DNA of 64,000 nucleotides from Pseudomonas agarici (GCF_900109755.1 NZ_FOAR01000006.1:157821-221820), one strand, 5' to 3'. Shown: positions 19,332 to 28,932, counted from the stretch's first letter. Translations and numbers: made by a program. Notes: a model not told the origin generated them from the sequence alone.

Positions 19332-21713
19332 ATGCGTTATCTGCTGATGATGTTATTGAGCTGGCTGCCGCTGATGGCGAGCGCGGTCGAGTTTGATGAG
19401 TCCACTCAGAACCTGCCCCTGGGTCGGGTCATGCAAGTGTTCGAAGACGCGAGCGGCCAGGCCGATATCGCGGACATCAGCGCACCTGCCAAGGCCGGCC
19501 AGTTCCGTCGCCATGACAAGGACACCCTCAACGGGGGCTACTCGCGATCGGCGTTCTGGCTCAAGGTCGACCTGACCTACAAACCAAAAAAAACCGACGC
19601 GCAGCGCACCTGGTTGCTGGAAATGGCCTATCCGCCGATGGACCACATCGACCTTTATCTGCCGGACGTCGACGGCGAGTACCGCCTGGCCCAGCGCACA
19701 GGTGATGAGCTGCCCTTCGCCAGCCGGTCGATCAAGCAGAACAATTACCTGTTCGAGCTCAACTTTGCTCCCGGTGAAAGCAAAACCGTCTATCTGCGCT
19801 TGCAAACCGAGGGATCGGTCCAGGCACCGCTGAGCTTGTGGTCGAGCCAGGCTTACCTGGAAGAGCAGCCGGTGCGGTTGTACGCCCTCGGGCTGATTTA
19901 CGGCGTGTTGCTGGGGATGTTGGTCTACAACCTGTTCATCTATCTCAGCGTGCGTGACACCAGTTATTTGTACTACATCTTCTATATTGCCTCGTTCGGC
20001 TTCTACCAACTATCGGTCAACGGTGCAGCGGTGCAGTACTTCTGGCCGAACAACCCCTGGTGGGCCAACGCCGCAACACCGTTCCTGATCGGTTGCGCAG
20101 GGCTCTTCGGTTGCCAGTTCGCCCGCAGCTTCTTGCATACGGCGGCCCACAGTCGCTGGCTGGACCGCCTGCTGTTGCTGCTGATGGCGTTCGGTGCGCT
20201 GGTCATGGCCTTGTCGCTGATGACCGGTTATGCGTTGGCATTGCGCCTGGCGACAGCCCTGGCCCTGGCCTTCACCGTGACGATTTTTTACGCTGGGATC
20301 AGTGCCTGGCGTCACGGCCAGCGGGCGGCGCGCTATTTCATCATCGCCTGGTCGGCGTTCCTGCTGGGTGGATTGGTCAATACGCTGATGGTGCTCGGTT
20401 ACTTGCCGAACGTGTTCCTGACGATGTACGCCAGCCAGATCGGCTCGGCCCTGGAGGTCGGTCTGCTGTCCATGGCGTTGGCCGACCGGATCAATGCGAT
20501 GCGCGAGCAACAGGCCCAGACGTTGCTGGGCTCCGGACAAAAACTGGAGGTGTTGAACCAGGAGCTGGCCAACAGCAATCGCCTGAAGGATGAATTCCTG
20601 GCCACTGTCACCCACGAACTGCGCACGCCGATGAATGGCATTATCGGCTCGCTGGAACTGATGCAGACCGTGGAGCTGGACCCGGAACTGGAGCAATACC
20701 AGCGGACCGCCGCGGGCTCCGCGCGGGAGATGATGCGCATGGTCAACGGTATCCTCACCCTGACCGAGTTACAGGCCGGGCGTCTCAAGGTCTACCCGCA
20801 GACATTCAGCCTGCGCGAGTTGCTTGAGGAACTGCGGGAGCAGTTTGCCGCCAATGTGCAAAAAAAAGGCCTGCACTTTACCGTCGAGGTGGACGACGAT
20901 CTGCCTGATAGCCTGCATGGCGACGCGACGAAAATTGCCCGTTGCCTGGAGTGCCTGCTGGACAACGCCATCAAATTCACCCATGAAGGTGGGCTCGTGC
21001 TGCGGGTGATCGGTCATTCGGCGCAGCCAGCGCAATTGACCCTGTCCTTCGCCGTGATCGACAGCGGCATCGGCTTTACCGATCTGGACGAGGCGACGCT
21101 GTACCAGCGTTTCTTCCAGCTCGATGGGTCGACGACTCGCGAGTACGGTGGCCTGGGCATCGGCCTGGCAATCTGCCGACAGTTGATTGGGTTGCTAGGC
21201 GGGCGCCTGACCCATCAATCCGCACCGGGAGAGGGTAGCCGGTTCCAGATCGAGGTCGCTCTGGAAGTGTTGAGCCCCCGCGTTAACCGAGCCGCTTGCT
21301 CGACACCGCGTCGCCCGCGAGAATGCACGGTGTTGCTGGTGGACGGCAACGCTGTCAGCCAGTTGGTGGTTCGCGGGATGCTGCTCAAGCTCGGCTATCG
21401 CGTGCTGACGACCGATAACCCGCGGGCGGCAATCGATATCCTACGGGGCGAAGCGGTGGATGCCTTGCTGCTCGATTGTTCCGCCGATCAGTCGGACGGG
21501 ACGATTTTGTGCGGCCAGTTGTGCAGCCTGTCCGGCTGTGCGCCGCTGTTGATATTGGCCCTGAACCATTTGCTCAATGGCGGGGAGCGCGAACGCTGCC
21601 TGGTTGCCGGGATTAGCGACTACCTGCACAAGCCAATACGTTTCGAAGAGTTGCAAAGCCTGCTGGCGCGTCGCCTGTTGAATCAGGTGGAGGGTGAAAG
21701 CGCCGATATTTAG
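19332..21713 (+). CDS. 7TMR-DISM hybrid sensor histidine kinase
   Basis: The 793-residue product has a signal peptide (1-20), a periplasmic 7TMR-DISMED2 sensor (about 30-160), seven membrane helices (about 180-385), and a short coiled coil. HisKA follows with the phospho-His in VTHELRTPMNG (His 428). HATPase has LLDNAIKFTHEGG, DSGIGF and GLGIGLAI. A C-terminal receiver (about 665-785) closes the protein. The receiver keeps the acceptor Asp (about 715, LLLDCSA) and the Lys in LHKPI. Its usual acidic pair reads VDGN, so one acidic residue (672) is Gly. DISMED2 sensors often bind carbohydrate-like ligands; here the ligand is unknown. No response regulator is adjacent. Confidence 0.9.
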   Translation: MRYLLMMLLSWLPLMASAVEFDESTQNLPLGRVMQVFEDASGQADIADISAPAKAGQFRRHDKDTLNGGYSRSAFWLKVDLTYKPKKTDAQRTWLLEMAYPPMDHIDLYLPDVDGEYRLAQRTGDELPFASRSIKQNNYLFELNFAPGESKTVYLRLQTEGSVQAPLSLWSSQAYLEEQPVRLYALGLIYGVLLGMLVYNLFIYLSVRDTSYLYYIFYIASFGFYQLSVNGAAVQYFWPNNPWWANAATPFLIGCAGLFGCQFARSFLHTAAHSRWLDRLLLLLMAFGALVMALSLMTGYALALRLATALALAFTVTIFYAGISAWRHGQRAARYFIIAWSAFLLGGLVNTLMVLGYLPNVFLTMYASQIGSALEVGLLSMALADRINAMREQQAQTLLGSGQKLEVLNQELANSNRLKDEFLATVTHELRTPMNGIIGSLELMQTVELDPELEQYQRTAAGSAREMMRMVNGILTLTELQAGRLKVYPQTFSLRELLEELREQFAANVQKKGLHFTVEVDDDLPDSLHGDATKIARCLECLLDNAIKFTHEGGLVLRVIGHSAQPAQLTLSFAVIDSGIGFTDLDEATLYQRFFQLDGSTTREYGGLGIGLAICRQLIGLLGGRLTHQSAPGEGSRFQIEVALEVLSPRVNRAACSTPRRPRECTVLLVDGNAVSQLVVRGMLLKLGYRVLTTDNPRAAIDILRGEAVDALLLDCSADQSDGTILCGQLCSLSGCAPLLILALNHLLNGGERERCLVAGISDYLHKPIRFEELQSLLARRLLNQVEGESADI

Positions 21714-21791
21714 GCAAAAATGTCACTTCTTTCCTCGTCGCGTGCGTGATTCACTGGACTTCCTGGCAACTTCCCAGAGGCGCCCGACAGC

Positions 21792-23441
21792 ATGAACTTC
21801 CATCAATACGCCGAAACCCACGAAGTCACCAACCAGCCGCCGTCGCTCGATGGGACCAATCTCTACCGTATCGACCTGCCGCTGCAGGAATGGTCGGAAC
21901 GCTTCGGTGCCGGCTGGGCGCGGGCACACATCGATCACTACGGAGCGCTGGCCGGTGGCCCCCTGATGGCAGCGGGTTTCCTGGCCAATCAGAATAAACC
22001 GGTGTTTGTCAGCCACGATCGTTATGGCCATCGCCAGGACCTGGTGGATTTTCACCCGGCCTACCACGAGTTGATGCGTACCGCGATTGAGCATGGTCTG
22101 CCGTCATTGCCCTGGACCGATCCCCAGGACGGCGCCCATGTTGCCCGTGCCGCCATGACCTACTTGCACAGCCAGGCCGAGGCCGGTACCGGTTGTCCGC
22201 TGACCATGACCTTCGCCTGCGTGCCGGCGCTGAAGTTGCAGCCGGATATTGCCGAACAGTGGCTGCCACGCATCCTCTCCAGCGAATACGATCCGCGCAA
22301 TATCGGTATCGCCCACAAGAACGGCGCCACCATTGGCATGGCGATGACCGAGAAACAGGGCGGCACCGATGTCCGGGCCAACACCACGCGAGCGTATCCG
22401 GTGGGGGCTGGCGGCCCAGGCCAAGCCTATGAACTGGTGGGCCACAAATGGTTCTGCTCGGCGCCGATGTGTGACGCGTTCCTGACCCTGGCCCAGACCG
22501 ACAAGGGCTTGACCTGCTTCCTGCTGCCTCGCCACCGTCCCGACGACAGCCGCAACCAGTTCTATATCCAGCGCCTGAAAAACAAACTGGGCAACTGCTC
22601 CAATGCGTCGAGCGAAGTGGAGTTTCGCGGCGCCCTGGCGTGGATGGTCGGCGAGGAGGGGCGAGGCGTGCCGACCATTATCGAGATGGTGGCAATGACC
22701 CGTTTCGACTGCATGGTCGGTTCCAGCGCCTTGATGCGCCAGGCGCTGACCCAAGCCAGTCATCACTGCGCTCATCGCTTGGTGGGCGGGCGAGTGTTGA
22801 GTGAACAGCCGTTGATGCACAACGTGCTGGCGGATCTGGCGCTGGAGAGCGAAGCGGCACTGGCCTTGAGCCTGCGCATGGGGCGGGCGCTTGATCGGCT
22901 GGGGAGCGAGCATGAAAGCAAGTTCGCCCGGCTGGTCACTGCGGTGGGTAAATATTGGATCTGCAAGCGGGCGCCGGCAATGATCAACGAAGCGGCCGAG
23001 TGCATGGGCGGGGCCGGGTATGTGGAAGACAGCATCCTCCCGCGCCTGTATCGCGAAGCTCCGGTCAATTCGACCTGGGAAGGTTCGGGCAATGTGCAGT
23101 GTCTGGATGTGCTGCGTTCGCTATCGAAAGAGCCGGGCGTGCTGGAGGTGTTGTTTAGCGAGCTGGGCGACGGTCACGGCGACAAGCGGTTGGCCCGGCA
23201 TATCGAGCACCTGAAGCTGGCGTTTACCGATACCCACGACATTCAGTACCGTGCCCGCCAGTTGACCGAGGACATTGCCCTGGCGCTGCAGGCCAAGCTA
23301 TTGCTGGAGGCGGGGAATGCGCCGGTCAGCGATGGTTTTATCGCCAGTCGTCTGGGCGCGGGTGGCCGGGTTTACGGCACCTTGCCGCGGGGAGTGGATG
23401 TCGAGGCCATCGTCGCCCGCTCGACGCCGCAGGGTTTCTGA
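21792..23441 (+). CDS. aidB: AidB-like acyl-CoA dehydrogenase family protein
   Basis: The 549-residue product opens with TNQPPSLDGTNLYRIDLPLQE, typical of the AidB subgroup. It carries flavoprotein motifs MAMTEKQGGTDVRANTT and VGHKWFCSAPMCDAFLTLAQT, and AECMGGAGYVEDSILPRLYREAPVNSTWEGSGNVQ. AidB proteins are FAD-dependent, bind DNA and protect against alkylating agents in E. coli. An ordinary acyl-CoA dehydrogenase role cannot be excluded. The extra C-terminal domain fits AidB length. Confidence 0.85.
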   Translation: MNFHQYAETHEVTNQPPSLDGTNLYRIDLPLQEWSERFGAGWARAHIDHYGALAGGPLMAAGFLANQNKPVFVSHDRYGHRQDLVDFHPAYHELMRTAIEHGLPSLPWTDPQDGAHVARAAMTYLHSQAEAGTGCPLTMTFACVPALKLQPDIAEQWLPRILSSEYDPRNIGIAHKNGATIGMAMTEKQGGTDVRANTTRAYPVGAGGPGQAYELVGHKWFCSAPMCDAFLTLAQTDKGLTCFLLPRHRPDDSRNQFYIQRLKNKLGNCSNASSEVEFRGALAWMVGEEGRGVPTIIEMVAMTRFDCMVGSSALMRQALTQASHHCAHRLVGGRVLSEQPLMHNVLADLALESEAALALSLRMGRALDRLGSEHESKFARLVTAVGKYWICKRAPAMINEAAECMGGAGYVEDSILPRLYREAPVNSTWEGSGNVQCLDVLRSLSKEPGVLEVLFSELGDGHGDKRLARHIEHLKLAFTDTHDIQYRARQLTEDIALALQAKLLLEAGNAPVSDGFIASRLGAGGRVYGTLPRGVDVEAIVARSTPQGF

Positions 23442-23497
23442 GCAGAGAGCACACGGACATTGTGGCAGTGAACGACAACCCGCTGTTTCCGTCCGAC

Positions 23498-23530
23498 GAT
23501 GTTGCAGGCAAGATGAAGGTCTGCAACATC
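23498..23530 (+). promoter_or_regulatory. Perfect 10-bp inverted repeat just before amn
   Basis: GATGTTGCAG (23498-23507) and CTGCAACATC (23521-23530) are exact complements separated by 13 bases, ending 10 bases before the amn ATG. It may be an operator or a leader hairpin next to the Shine-Dalgarno. No U tract follows. Confidence 0.5.
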
Positions 23531-23540
23531 AGAAGACAGG

Positions 23541-25013
23541 ATGCTCTCCGTGACCGAAGCTTTTATTGTCGTGCAATCTCCCGAACAGGCGGTAGACCGC
23601 CTGGCGCAACTCCATGAGCGTGCTACCACGGCCCTGAGCCAGGCGCTCAAGCGTTATCTCAAGGACCGCATCGAGCCCAGTGCCGAACAACGCGCGCAGT
23701 TTCGCTACCCCGAACTGCGCCTGACCTACACCTACCAGGGCGAAGTCCCGGCGACCACTCGCGCCTACGCCAAGGTCCAGTTGCCGGGCACCTACAGCGT
23801 CACCGTCACCCACCCGGCGGCGTTTCGCAAATACCTGCTGGAACAACTGGTGCCGTTGATGCGCGATTTCACCGTGACGGTGGAAGTCGGCGTCAGCCAA
23901 CAGAACATTCCTTACCCTTATGTCGTCGAGCAAGGCGATGAACTGGCCGGCTCTGGCGTGACTGCCGCCGCCCTGGCGCGAGTATTCTCCAGTACCGACC
24001 TGTCCGCCGCCACCGACGGCATCGCCGATGGCCTGCAGGACTGGGAAAATACCTCGCCGTTGCCCCTGGCGCTGTTCGATGCTGCCCGTGTCGACTTCTC
24101 GTTACGCCGTCTGGTGCATTACACCGGCAGCGACTGGCGCCATGTGCAGCCATGGATTCTGCTGACCAACTACCACCGCTATGTCGACCAGTTCATCCTC
24201 CATGGTCTGGAACAACTGCGCGACGACCCGCGCTTCGTGCGCATGGTTCTGCCGGGCAACGTGATCATCGACCAGAACATGGACTATGCCGAGGCCCAGG
24301 CGGTCGCTGCGGCGGTGGTGTGGCACCGCTACCAAATGCCGGCCTATCACCTGCAGGCCGACGATGGTCATGGTGTGACCTTGGTGAATATCGGCGTCGG
24401 CCCGTCCAACGCCAAGAACATCACTGACCACCTGGCGGTGTTGCGCCCCCATTGCTGGTTGATGATCGGCCATTGTGGCGGCCTGCGCCAATCACAGACC
24501 ATCGGTGACTATGTGCTGGCCCACGCTTATATGCGTCGCGACGGAATTCTCGACCGGGTGGTGCCGCCCAATATCCCGATCCCGGCGTTGGCCGAAGTGC
24601 AGATGGCCCTGCAAGAGGCGGCGGCCAACGTCACCGGGGAAAAAGGCGACGACCTGAAGAAGCGCCTGCGCACCGGCACGGTATTGACCTACGACGACCG
24701 CAACTGGGAGTTGCGTTGGGCCCAGGAGCGTCCGCTGATCAACCTGTCCCGTGCCGTGGCCGTGGATATGGAAAGCGGCACCATCGCCGCCCAGGGTTAT
24801 CGCCTGCGCGTGCCGTATGGCACGTTGCTCTGTGTCTCCGACAAACCGCTGCACAGCGAAATCAAGCTGCCGGGCTCGGCGAACGCGTTCTATGAACGTG
24901 CCGTCAGCCAGCATTTGAAGATCGGTATCGCGGCGGTGGACCTGCTGCGTACCGAGCTGCATTCGCTGCATTCGCGCAAACTGCGCAGCTTTGATGAGCC
25001 GCCGTTCCGTTAA
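23541..25013 (+). CDS. amn: AMP nucleosidase
   Basis: The 490-residue product has an N-terminal regulatory region (YPELRLTYTYQGEVPATTRAYAKV) and the C-terminal nucleoside-phosphorylase-like catalytic domain (VNIGVGPSNAKNITDHLAVLRPHCWLMIGHCGGLR, then AVDMESGTIAAQGYRLRVPYGTLLCVSDKPLH). It hydrolyses AMP to adenine and ribose 5-phosphate and regulates adenylate pools. The length matches E. coli Amn. A striking inverted repeat precedes the start. Confidence 0.96.
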   Translation: MLSVTEAFIVVQSPEQAVDRLAQLHERATTALSQALKRYLKDRIEPSAEQRAQFRYPELRLTYTYQGEVPATTRAYAKVQLPGTYSVTVTHPAAFRKYLLEQLVPLMRDFTVTVEVGVSQQNIPYPYVVEQGDELAGSGVTAAALARVFSSTDLSAATDGIADGLQDWENTSPLPLALFDAARVDFSLRRLVHYTGSDWRHVQPWILLTNYHRYVDQFILHGLEQLRDDPRFVRMVLPGNVIIDQNMDYAEAQAVAAAVVWHRYQMPAYHLQADDGHGVTLVNIGVGPSNAKNITDHLAVLRPHCWLMIGHCGGLRQSQTIGDYVLAHAYMRRDGILDRVVPPNIPIPALAEVQMALQEAAANVTGEKGDDLKKRLRTGTVLTYDDRNWELRWAQERPLINLSRAVAVDMESGTIAAQGYRLRVPYGTLLCVSDKPLHSEIKLPGSANAFYERAVSQHLKIGIAAVDLLRTELHSLHSRKLRSFDEPPFR

Positions 25014-25140
25014 GCCTGCGGTTCGTTCCCTCGTTCCCTCGCTCCGGCGGGGGCGCGAGCACATGGTTGGCGGGTATCTGGAAATAATGGCTGGTACGCC
25101 CTAGCATGGCGGTTCCTGATCTGCAGATGCCTTCGTTGCC

Positions 25141-25773
25141 ATGTCCCGACCACCCCGTCCCGTCGCACCCCGTTCGACCGCGAAAAGTCCCGTTGCACCG
25201 CGTCGGATCGCCAAGGCTCCGCCTGTCGAGCCTAAGCTGATCCTATTCAACAAGCCGTTCGATGTGTTGACTCAGTTCAGCGACGGCCAAGGGCGTGCGA
25301 CGCTCAAGGATTTTATCGACATCGCGGGCGTGTACCCGGCTGGTCGCCTGGACCGCGACAGCGAAGGGCTGCTGTTGCTGACCAATGATGGCCAGCTCCA
25401 GGCGCGAATTGCCGATCCCAAGCACAAGCTGGCAAAAACCTACTGGGTGCAGGTCGAAGGCGTGCCGACGGCGGAGCAGATCGAGCGCCTGTGCAAGGGC
25501 GTCGAGTTGAACGATGGCATGACCCTGCCGGCCCAGGTCCGGGCACTGGAAGCTCCAGAACTGTGGCCGCGCCACCCGCCCGTGCGCTTTCGCCAGAGCA
25601 TTCCCACCCATTGGCTGGAACTGATCATTCGCGAAGGTCGCAACCGTCAGGTGCGGCGGATGACGGCAGCGGTCGGTTTGCCGACCCTGCGCCTGGTGCG
25701 GGTGCGTATTGGCGACTGGACGCTCGAAGGGCTCGATCAGGGCCAGTGGAAGGAAGTTCCCGCGCGCTTATAG
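25141..25773 (+). CDS. rluE: 23S rRNA pseudouridine(2457) synthase
   Basis: The 210-residue RsuA-type synthase lacks an S4 domain. A basic proline/arginine-rich N-terminus (about 40 residues) leads to [16 protein letters not shown]. The catalytic motif is [20 protein letters not shown] (Asp), and the end has [28 protein letters not shown]. The family is RluE. Its last 6 bases overlap the convergent DUF2788 gene. Confidence 0.92.
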   Translation: MSRPPRPVAPRSTAKSPVAPRRIAKAPPVEPKLILFNKPFDVLTQFSDGQGRATLKDFIDIAGVYPAGRLDRDSEGLLLLTNDGQLQARIADPKHKLAKTYWVQVEGVPTAEQIERLCKGVELNDGMTLPAQVRALEAPELWPRHPPVRFRQSIPTHWLELIIREGRNRQVRRMTAAVGLPTLRLVRVRIGDWTLEGLDQGQWKEVPARL

Positions 25774-25977
25774 AGAGCCGGACTCGATCAGACCGATCAC
25801 CACACTCTTGATCACAAATGCGGCGATACCCAGACCCAGCACGAAGAACAGGATAAAGGTGCCGAAACGCCCGGCCTTGGATTTTTTCGCCAAGTCCCAA
25901 ACGATGAAGCCCATGAAAATGATCAGGATACTGACCAGGCCGGTCATCATCCACTCTTCGAAAACGGCAGGATCCAT
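25768..25977 (-). CDS. DUF2788 small membrane protein
   Basis: The 69-residue product has two predicted membrane helices ([20 protein letters not shown] and [19 protein letters not shown]) separated by the basic loop KKSKAGR. It is characteristic of pseudomonads and close relatives; the function is unknown. It converges on rluE. Confidence 0.85.
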   Translation of the reverse strand: MDPAVFEEWMMTGLVSILIIFMGFIVWDLAKKSKAGRFGTFILFFVLGLGIAAFVIKSVVIGLIESGSL

Positions 25978-26077
25978 CGAATCTCTCCAGCACCGGCGGG
26001 GAAAAAAGCCTGCCGAGTATACGCCAGAGGGGGGCGGCGAGCATGGACCTGCGTCGGTTTGACTCAGGCCCAGTGTC

Positions 26078-26557
26078 TCAGCTACGCAGGTGGGTCAAGG
26101 GCAGTTCAGTGCTATTGAGCACCTGGTTCAGCACAAAGCTGGAGCGCACGCTGGTCACGCCCTCGATGCGGGTGAGGTGCCCCAGCAGCAGCTTCTGGTA
26201 GTGGTCCATGTCTGGCACCGCGACTTTCAACTGATAGTCGGCGTCCATCCCCGTCACCAGGCTGCATTCCAGGACTTGGGGCAGGGTGCGGATCGCCGCC
26301 TCGAAGTTCTCGAAACGTTCCGGCGTGTGGCGGTCCATGCCGATCAGTACATAGGCAGTCAGGTTCAGGCCGAGCATCTTGCGGTCGAGCAAGGCGACCT
26401 GGCGCGAGATGTAACCGTCGTCTTCCAATTGCTTGACCCGCCGCGAGCACGGCGATGGTGACAGACCAATGCGCTCGGCCAGTTCCTGGTTAGAAAGGCG
26501 GGCATCGCGCTGCAATTGCGCCAGAATGCTCAGGTCGTATCGATCGAGTTTGCTCAT
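26078..26557 (-). CDS. Lrp/AsnC-family transcriptional regulator
   Basis: The 159-residue product has an N-terminal winged HTH (LDRYDLSILAQLQRDARLSNQELAERIGLSPSPCSRRVKQLE-type order). A C-terminal RAM ligand-binding domain follows (CSLVTGMDADYQLKVAVPDMDHYQKLLLGHLTRIEGV-type order). It should form oligomers that sense an amino acid. No target biosynthetic or catabolic gene is adjacent. An imperfect inverted repeat 24-62 bases upstream suggests autoregulation. Confidence 0.9.
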   Translation of the reverse strand: MSKLDRYDLSILAQLQRDARLSNQELAERIGLSPSPCSRRVKQLEDDGYISRQVALLDRKMLGLNLTAYVLIGMDRHTPERFENFEAAIRTLPQVLECSLVTGMDADYQLKVAVPDMDHYQKLLLGHLTRIEGVTSVRSSFVLNQVLNSTELPLTHLRS

Positions 26558-26580
26558 TACTCAGGCCTTTCTCATAACTA

Positions 26581-26619
26581 TTGCGCTTAATTATCTATCT
26601 TAAGGTAATTATTGCGCAA
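26581..26619. promoter_or_regulatory. Candidate AsnC-family operator
   Basis: TTGCGCTTAATTA (26581-26593) faces TAATTATTGCGCAA (26606-26619) as an imperfect inverted repeat in an AT-rich tract just upstream of the regulator start. This is the expected position and character for Lrp/AsnC autoregulation. Confidence 0.5.
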
Positions 26620-26858
26620 GGCATGTTTAATTGAGCAATATTAGCAATCCTCTGTCACCACGTCGGGCCTATGCTTATCACCAGAATCACTGCAACAAAA
26701 TCACTGCCCGGACATAGCGTCCACAGCGGCCCGCCGAACCAGGTGCGCCGCGGCCGACAATCCCACAGGGTTGCCCCGGCCCCCCGGGCTGCACACTGTC
26801 CAGAAGACGGCGTGAGGTGAGCCGGCATCAAAAGCGCCGAGCACGGACGAAATTCTCC

Positions 26859-26888
26859 AAAGGGAGGCCGACGGGCCTCCCTTTTTTA
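26859..26888 (+). terminator. Strong Rho-independent terminator, possible end of a small RNA
   Basis: AAAGGGAGGCC and its complement form an 11-pair stem with loop GACG, followed by six T on the plus strand. No plus-strand protein gene ends here. The 200 bases upstream (from about 26660) are GC-rich with several short complementary blocks, so this may terminate a small RNA or a leader of the gene at 26986. Confidence 0.75.
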
Positions 26889-26985
26889 GTGCGTAAAATA
26901 AGTCGCGCGACTGATAAAGTGTTGCAGAACCGGCGTCCGTTTTTCCCGTCTTATAGGTATGCCCTGAACCGCAGTGAGGAACCGC

Positions 26986-27987
26986 ATGAAATCGCACATC
27001 TGGCGTTGGGCAGGTGTTGGCTTGCTCTGTATGAGTGTCGGTGCGCAGGCGCTGGCTGGAGACCGGGGTGACGATAATCCGCAACACTCACATCCCGATG
27101 GCGGCCAGCGAGGCCCTGAAGGGCGCTCCGATGCTAACGAGGGGCGTGCGCAGAACAATCCGCATTTCGAGCGCCACGAGCAAAACCCCGGTGGCCAATG
27201 GCAAGGGCGTTCGCCGCAGCATGAGCCGAGCCCACAGAGTCGCCCGGCACCGAACAACTTGCCGATTCAGAGTCGGCCCGACAGCGTGCGCCAGACCCAA
27301 GAACCGCAGCGCGGCAACTACTCGGACATTCACCGGCGCGATGGGCATAACCCCAATTGGCAGGCGAGCGGAAACAACGGGCGCCCCGTTGGAGGCTTTG
27401 ACCACCCCAATGACCATCGCTGGGCCGGGCGCCCGTCTGGCCATGGCAGTGGCTGGGGACCGGGGCCGCAATATCGTCCGGGTTATGTGATCGAGCGCTT
27501 TCCCGAGCGCAACTGGCGTGTGCCTTATCGGGGCCAGGACTACTTCTTCTCCGGGGGCTACTGGTACCGCCCGCAGGGGCCGCGCTATGTAGTGGTCGCG
27601 CCGCCGCGTGGGATTCGCGTCAGCTACCTGCCCGATTATGCACGGGAAGTCTGGGTCGGCAGTTCGTTGTTTTTCCTCGCCACCGGAGCCTATTACCTTT
27701 ATCAGGAAGACACTCAGGATTATGTGGTCGTCGATCCACCCACCGCCGCGCCACAAGTGGCCCCCGCACCGTCAGGCAATGGCTATGACGTGGTGGCGTA
27801 TCCGGCCAACGGCCAGAGCCCGCAACAGGTACAGCAGGACGGTGAGGACTGTTATCGCTGGGCGGTACAGCAAAGCCATTTCAACCCGGCCAATGTCACT
27901 TACGCACCGGATCCGGCGGTGGTGCAGGCCTATCGCCAGGCCCAGGGCAACTGCTTGAGCAGTCGCGGTTATCAGGTCAACTACTAG
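26986..27987 (+). CDS. DUF6515 family exported protein
   Basis: The 333-residue product has a signal peptide (MKSHIWRWAGVGLLCMSVGAQALA). A long low-complexity region rich in Gly, Pro, Arg, Gln and His (about 25-165) follows. The conserved domain reads FPERNWRVPYRGQDYFFSGGYWYRPQGPRY-like, then YLPDYAREVWVGSSLFFLATGAYYLY. The C-terminal part carries a second short module (GNGYDVVAYPANGQSPQQVQQDGEDCYRWAV-type). ATG 26986 has TGAGGA upstream; an in-frame GTG at 26974 is less likely. The function is unknown; it is probably periplasmic or envelope-associated. Confidence 0.82.
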   Translation: MKSHIWRWAGVGLLCMSVGAQALAGDRGDDNPQHSHPDGGQRGPEGRSDANEGRAQNNPHFERHEQNPGGQWQGRSPQHEPSPQSRPAPNNLPIQSRPDSVRQTQEPQRGNYSDIHRRDGHNPNWQASGNNGRPVGGFDHPNDHRWAGRPSGHGSGWGPGPQYRPGYVIERFPERNWRVPYRGQDYFFSGGYWYRPQGPRYVVVAPPRGIRVSYLPDYAREVWVGSSLFFLATGAYYLYQEDTQDYVVVDPPTAAPQVAPAPSGNGYDVVAYPANGQSPQQVQQDGEDCYRWAVQQSHFNPANVTYAPDPAVVQAYRQAQGNCLSSRGYQVNY

Positions 27988-27998
27988 TGGCCTGGCCC

Positions 27999-28889
27999 TT
28001 AATCATGGGGTTTCACCGCTTCCCGAGGGTCGGCGTGTACCAGCACCTCGGCCTTTGGGTAGGCGGCATGTATCGCCTCGGCCGCCTGGTCGCTGAGGCC
28101 ATGGGCCACCGACAAGGTCAATTCTCCCGGTAACTCCAGGTGCAACTGCACGAACCAATGGTTGCCGGACACGCGCGTGCGCAGGTCATGCGCGCCCATT
28201 ACCCCCGGCACGCTCTTGGCGAGCTCCAGCATATGCTGGCTGATCTGCGGCGACAGTTCCTTATCCATCAGCACCGCAAAGCTTTCACGACCGATCTGGA
28301 TCGCGCTCCACAGGATGTAGGCCGAGATCCCCAGGCCGAACCAGGCGTCGACCTGAGCGAAGCCAAAGCTGGCAAGGACCAGGGCTAACAGAATGCTGCC
28401 ATTGAGCAGCATGTCCGAGCGGTAATGCAGCGAGTCGGCGCGCACGGCGGTCGAGCCGGTCTGGCGAATGACCCGCTGCTGTAGCACCAGCAGGGCAACG
28501 GTAAGCGCCAGCGACAGCACGATGACTGCAATACTGATCCACGGCGCGCCCACCGGTTGCGGGTATTTGATCCGCTCAACCGCCTGCACCGCGATCAGCA
28601 CCGCACTGGCGGCGATAAACAGCGCCTGAGCCATGCCGGACAGCGACTCGGCCTTGCCGTGACCATAACGGTGATCGTCATCCGCCGGGCGCAAGGCGTA
28701 ATGCACCGCCAGCAGATTGAGGAACGAGGTCACACCGTCGAGCGCCGAGTCGGTCAGGCCGGCCAGCATGCTCACCGAGCCGCTGAGCCACCAGGCGATG
28801 GCCTTGGTCACGATCAGGATACACGCGACCGACACCGAGGCCCGGGTGGCCAGGCGTAACAGGCGTGCATGTTCAGGGCTGCTGCTCAT
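27999..28889 (-). CDS. Cation diffusion facilitator (FieF-like)
   Basis: The 296-residue product has six membrane helices and the two metal-site pairs LTDSALDG (D-x3-D) and SLHYRSDML (H-x3-D). HRYGHGKAESLSG lies between them. The cytoplasmic C-terminal domain ends with VSVAHGLSDQAAEAIHAA-like and VLVHADP. It exports Zn2+/Fe2+/Cd2+ in exchange for protons. Metal choice is not readable. It converges on the DUF6515 gene. Confidence 0.92.
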   Translation of the reverse strand: MSSSPEHARLLRLATRASVSVACILIVTKAIAWWLSGSVSMLAGLTDSALDGVTSFLNLLAVHYALRPADDDHRYGHGKAESLSGMAQALFIAASAVLIAVQAVERIKYPQPVGAPWISIAVIVLSLALTVALLVLQQRVIRQTGSTAVRADSLHYRSDMLLNGSILLALVLASFGFAQVDAWFGLGISAYILWSAIQIGRESFAVLMDKELSPQISQHMLELAKSVPGVMGAHDLRTRVSGNHWFVQLHLELPGELTLSVAHGLSDQAAEAIHAAYPKAEVLVHADPREAVKPHD

Positions 28890-28932
28890 GGGGGAGACGG
28901 TCCTTTTTCTCAGGTATCAGTTCGGTCAGGGA

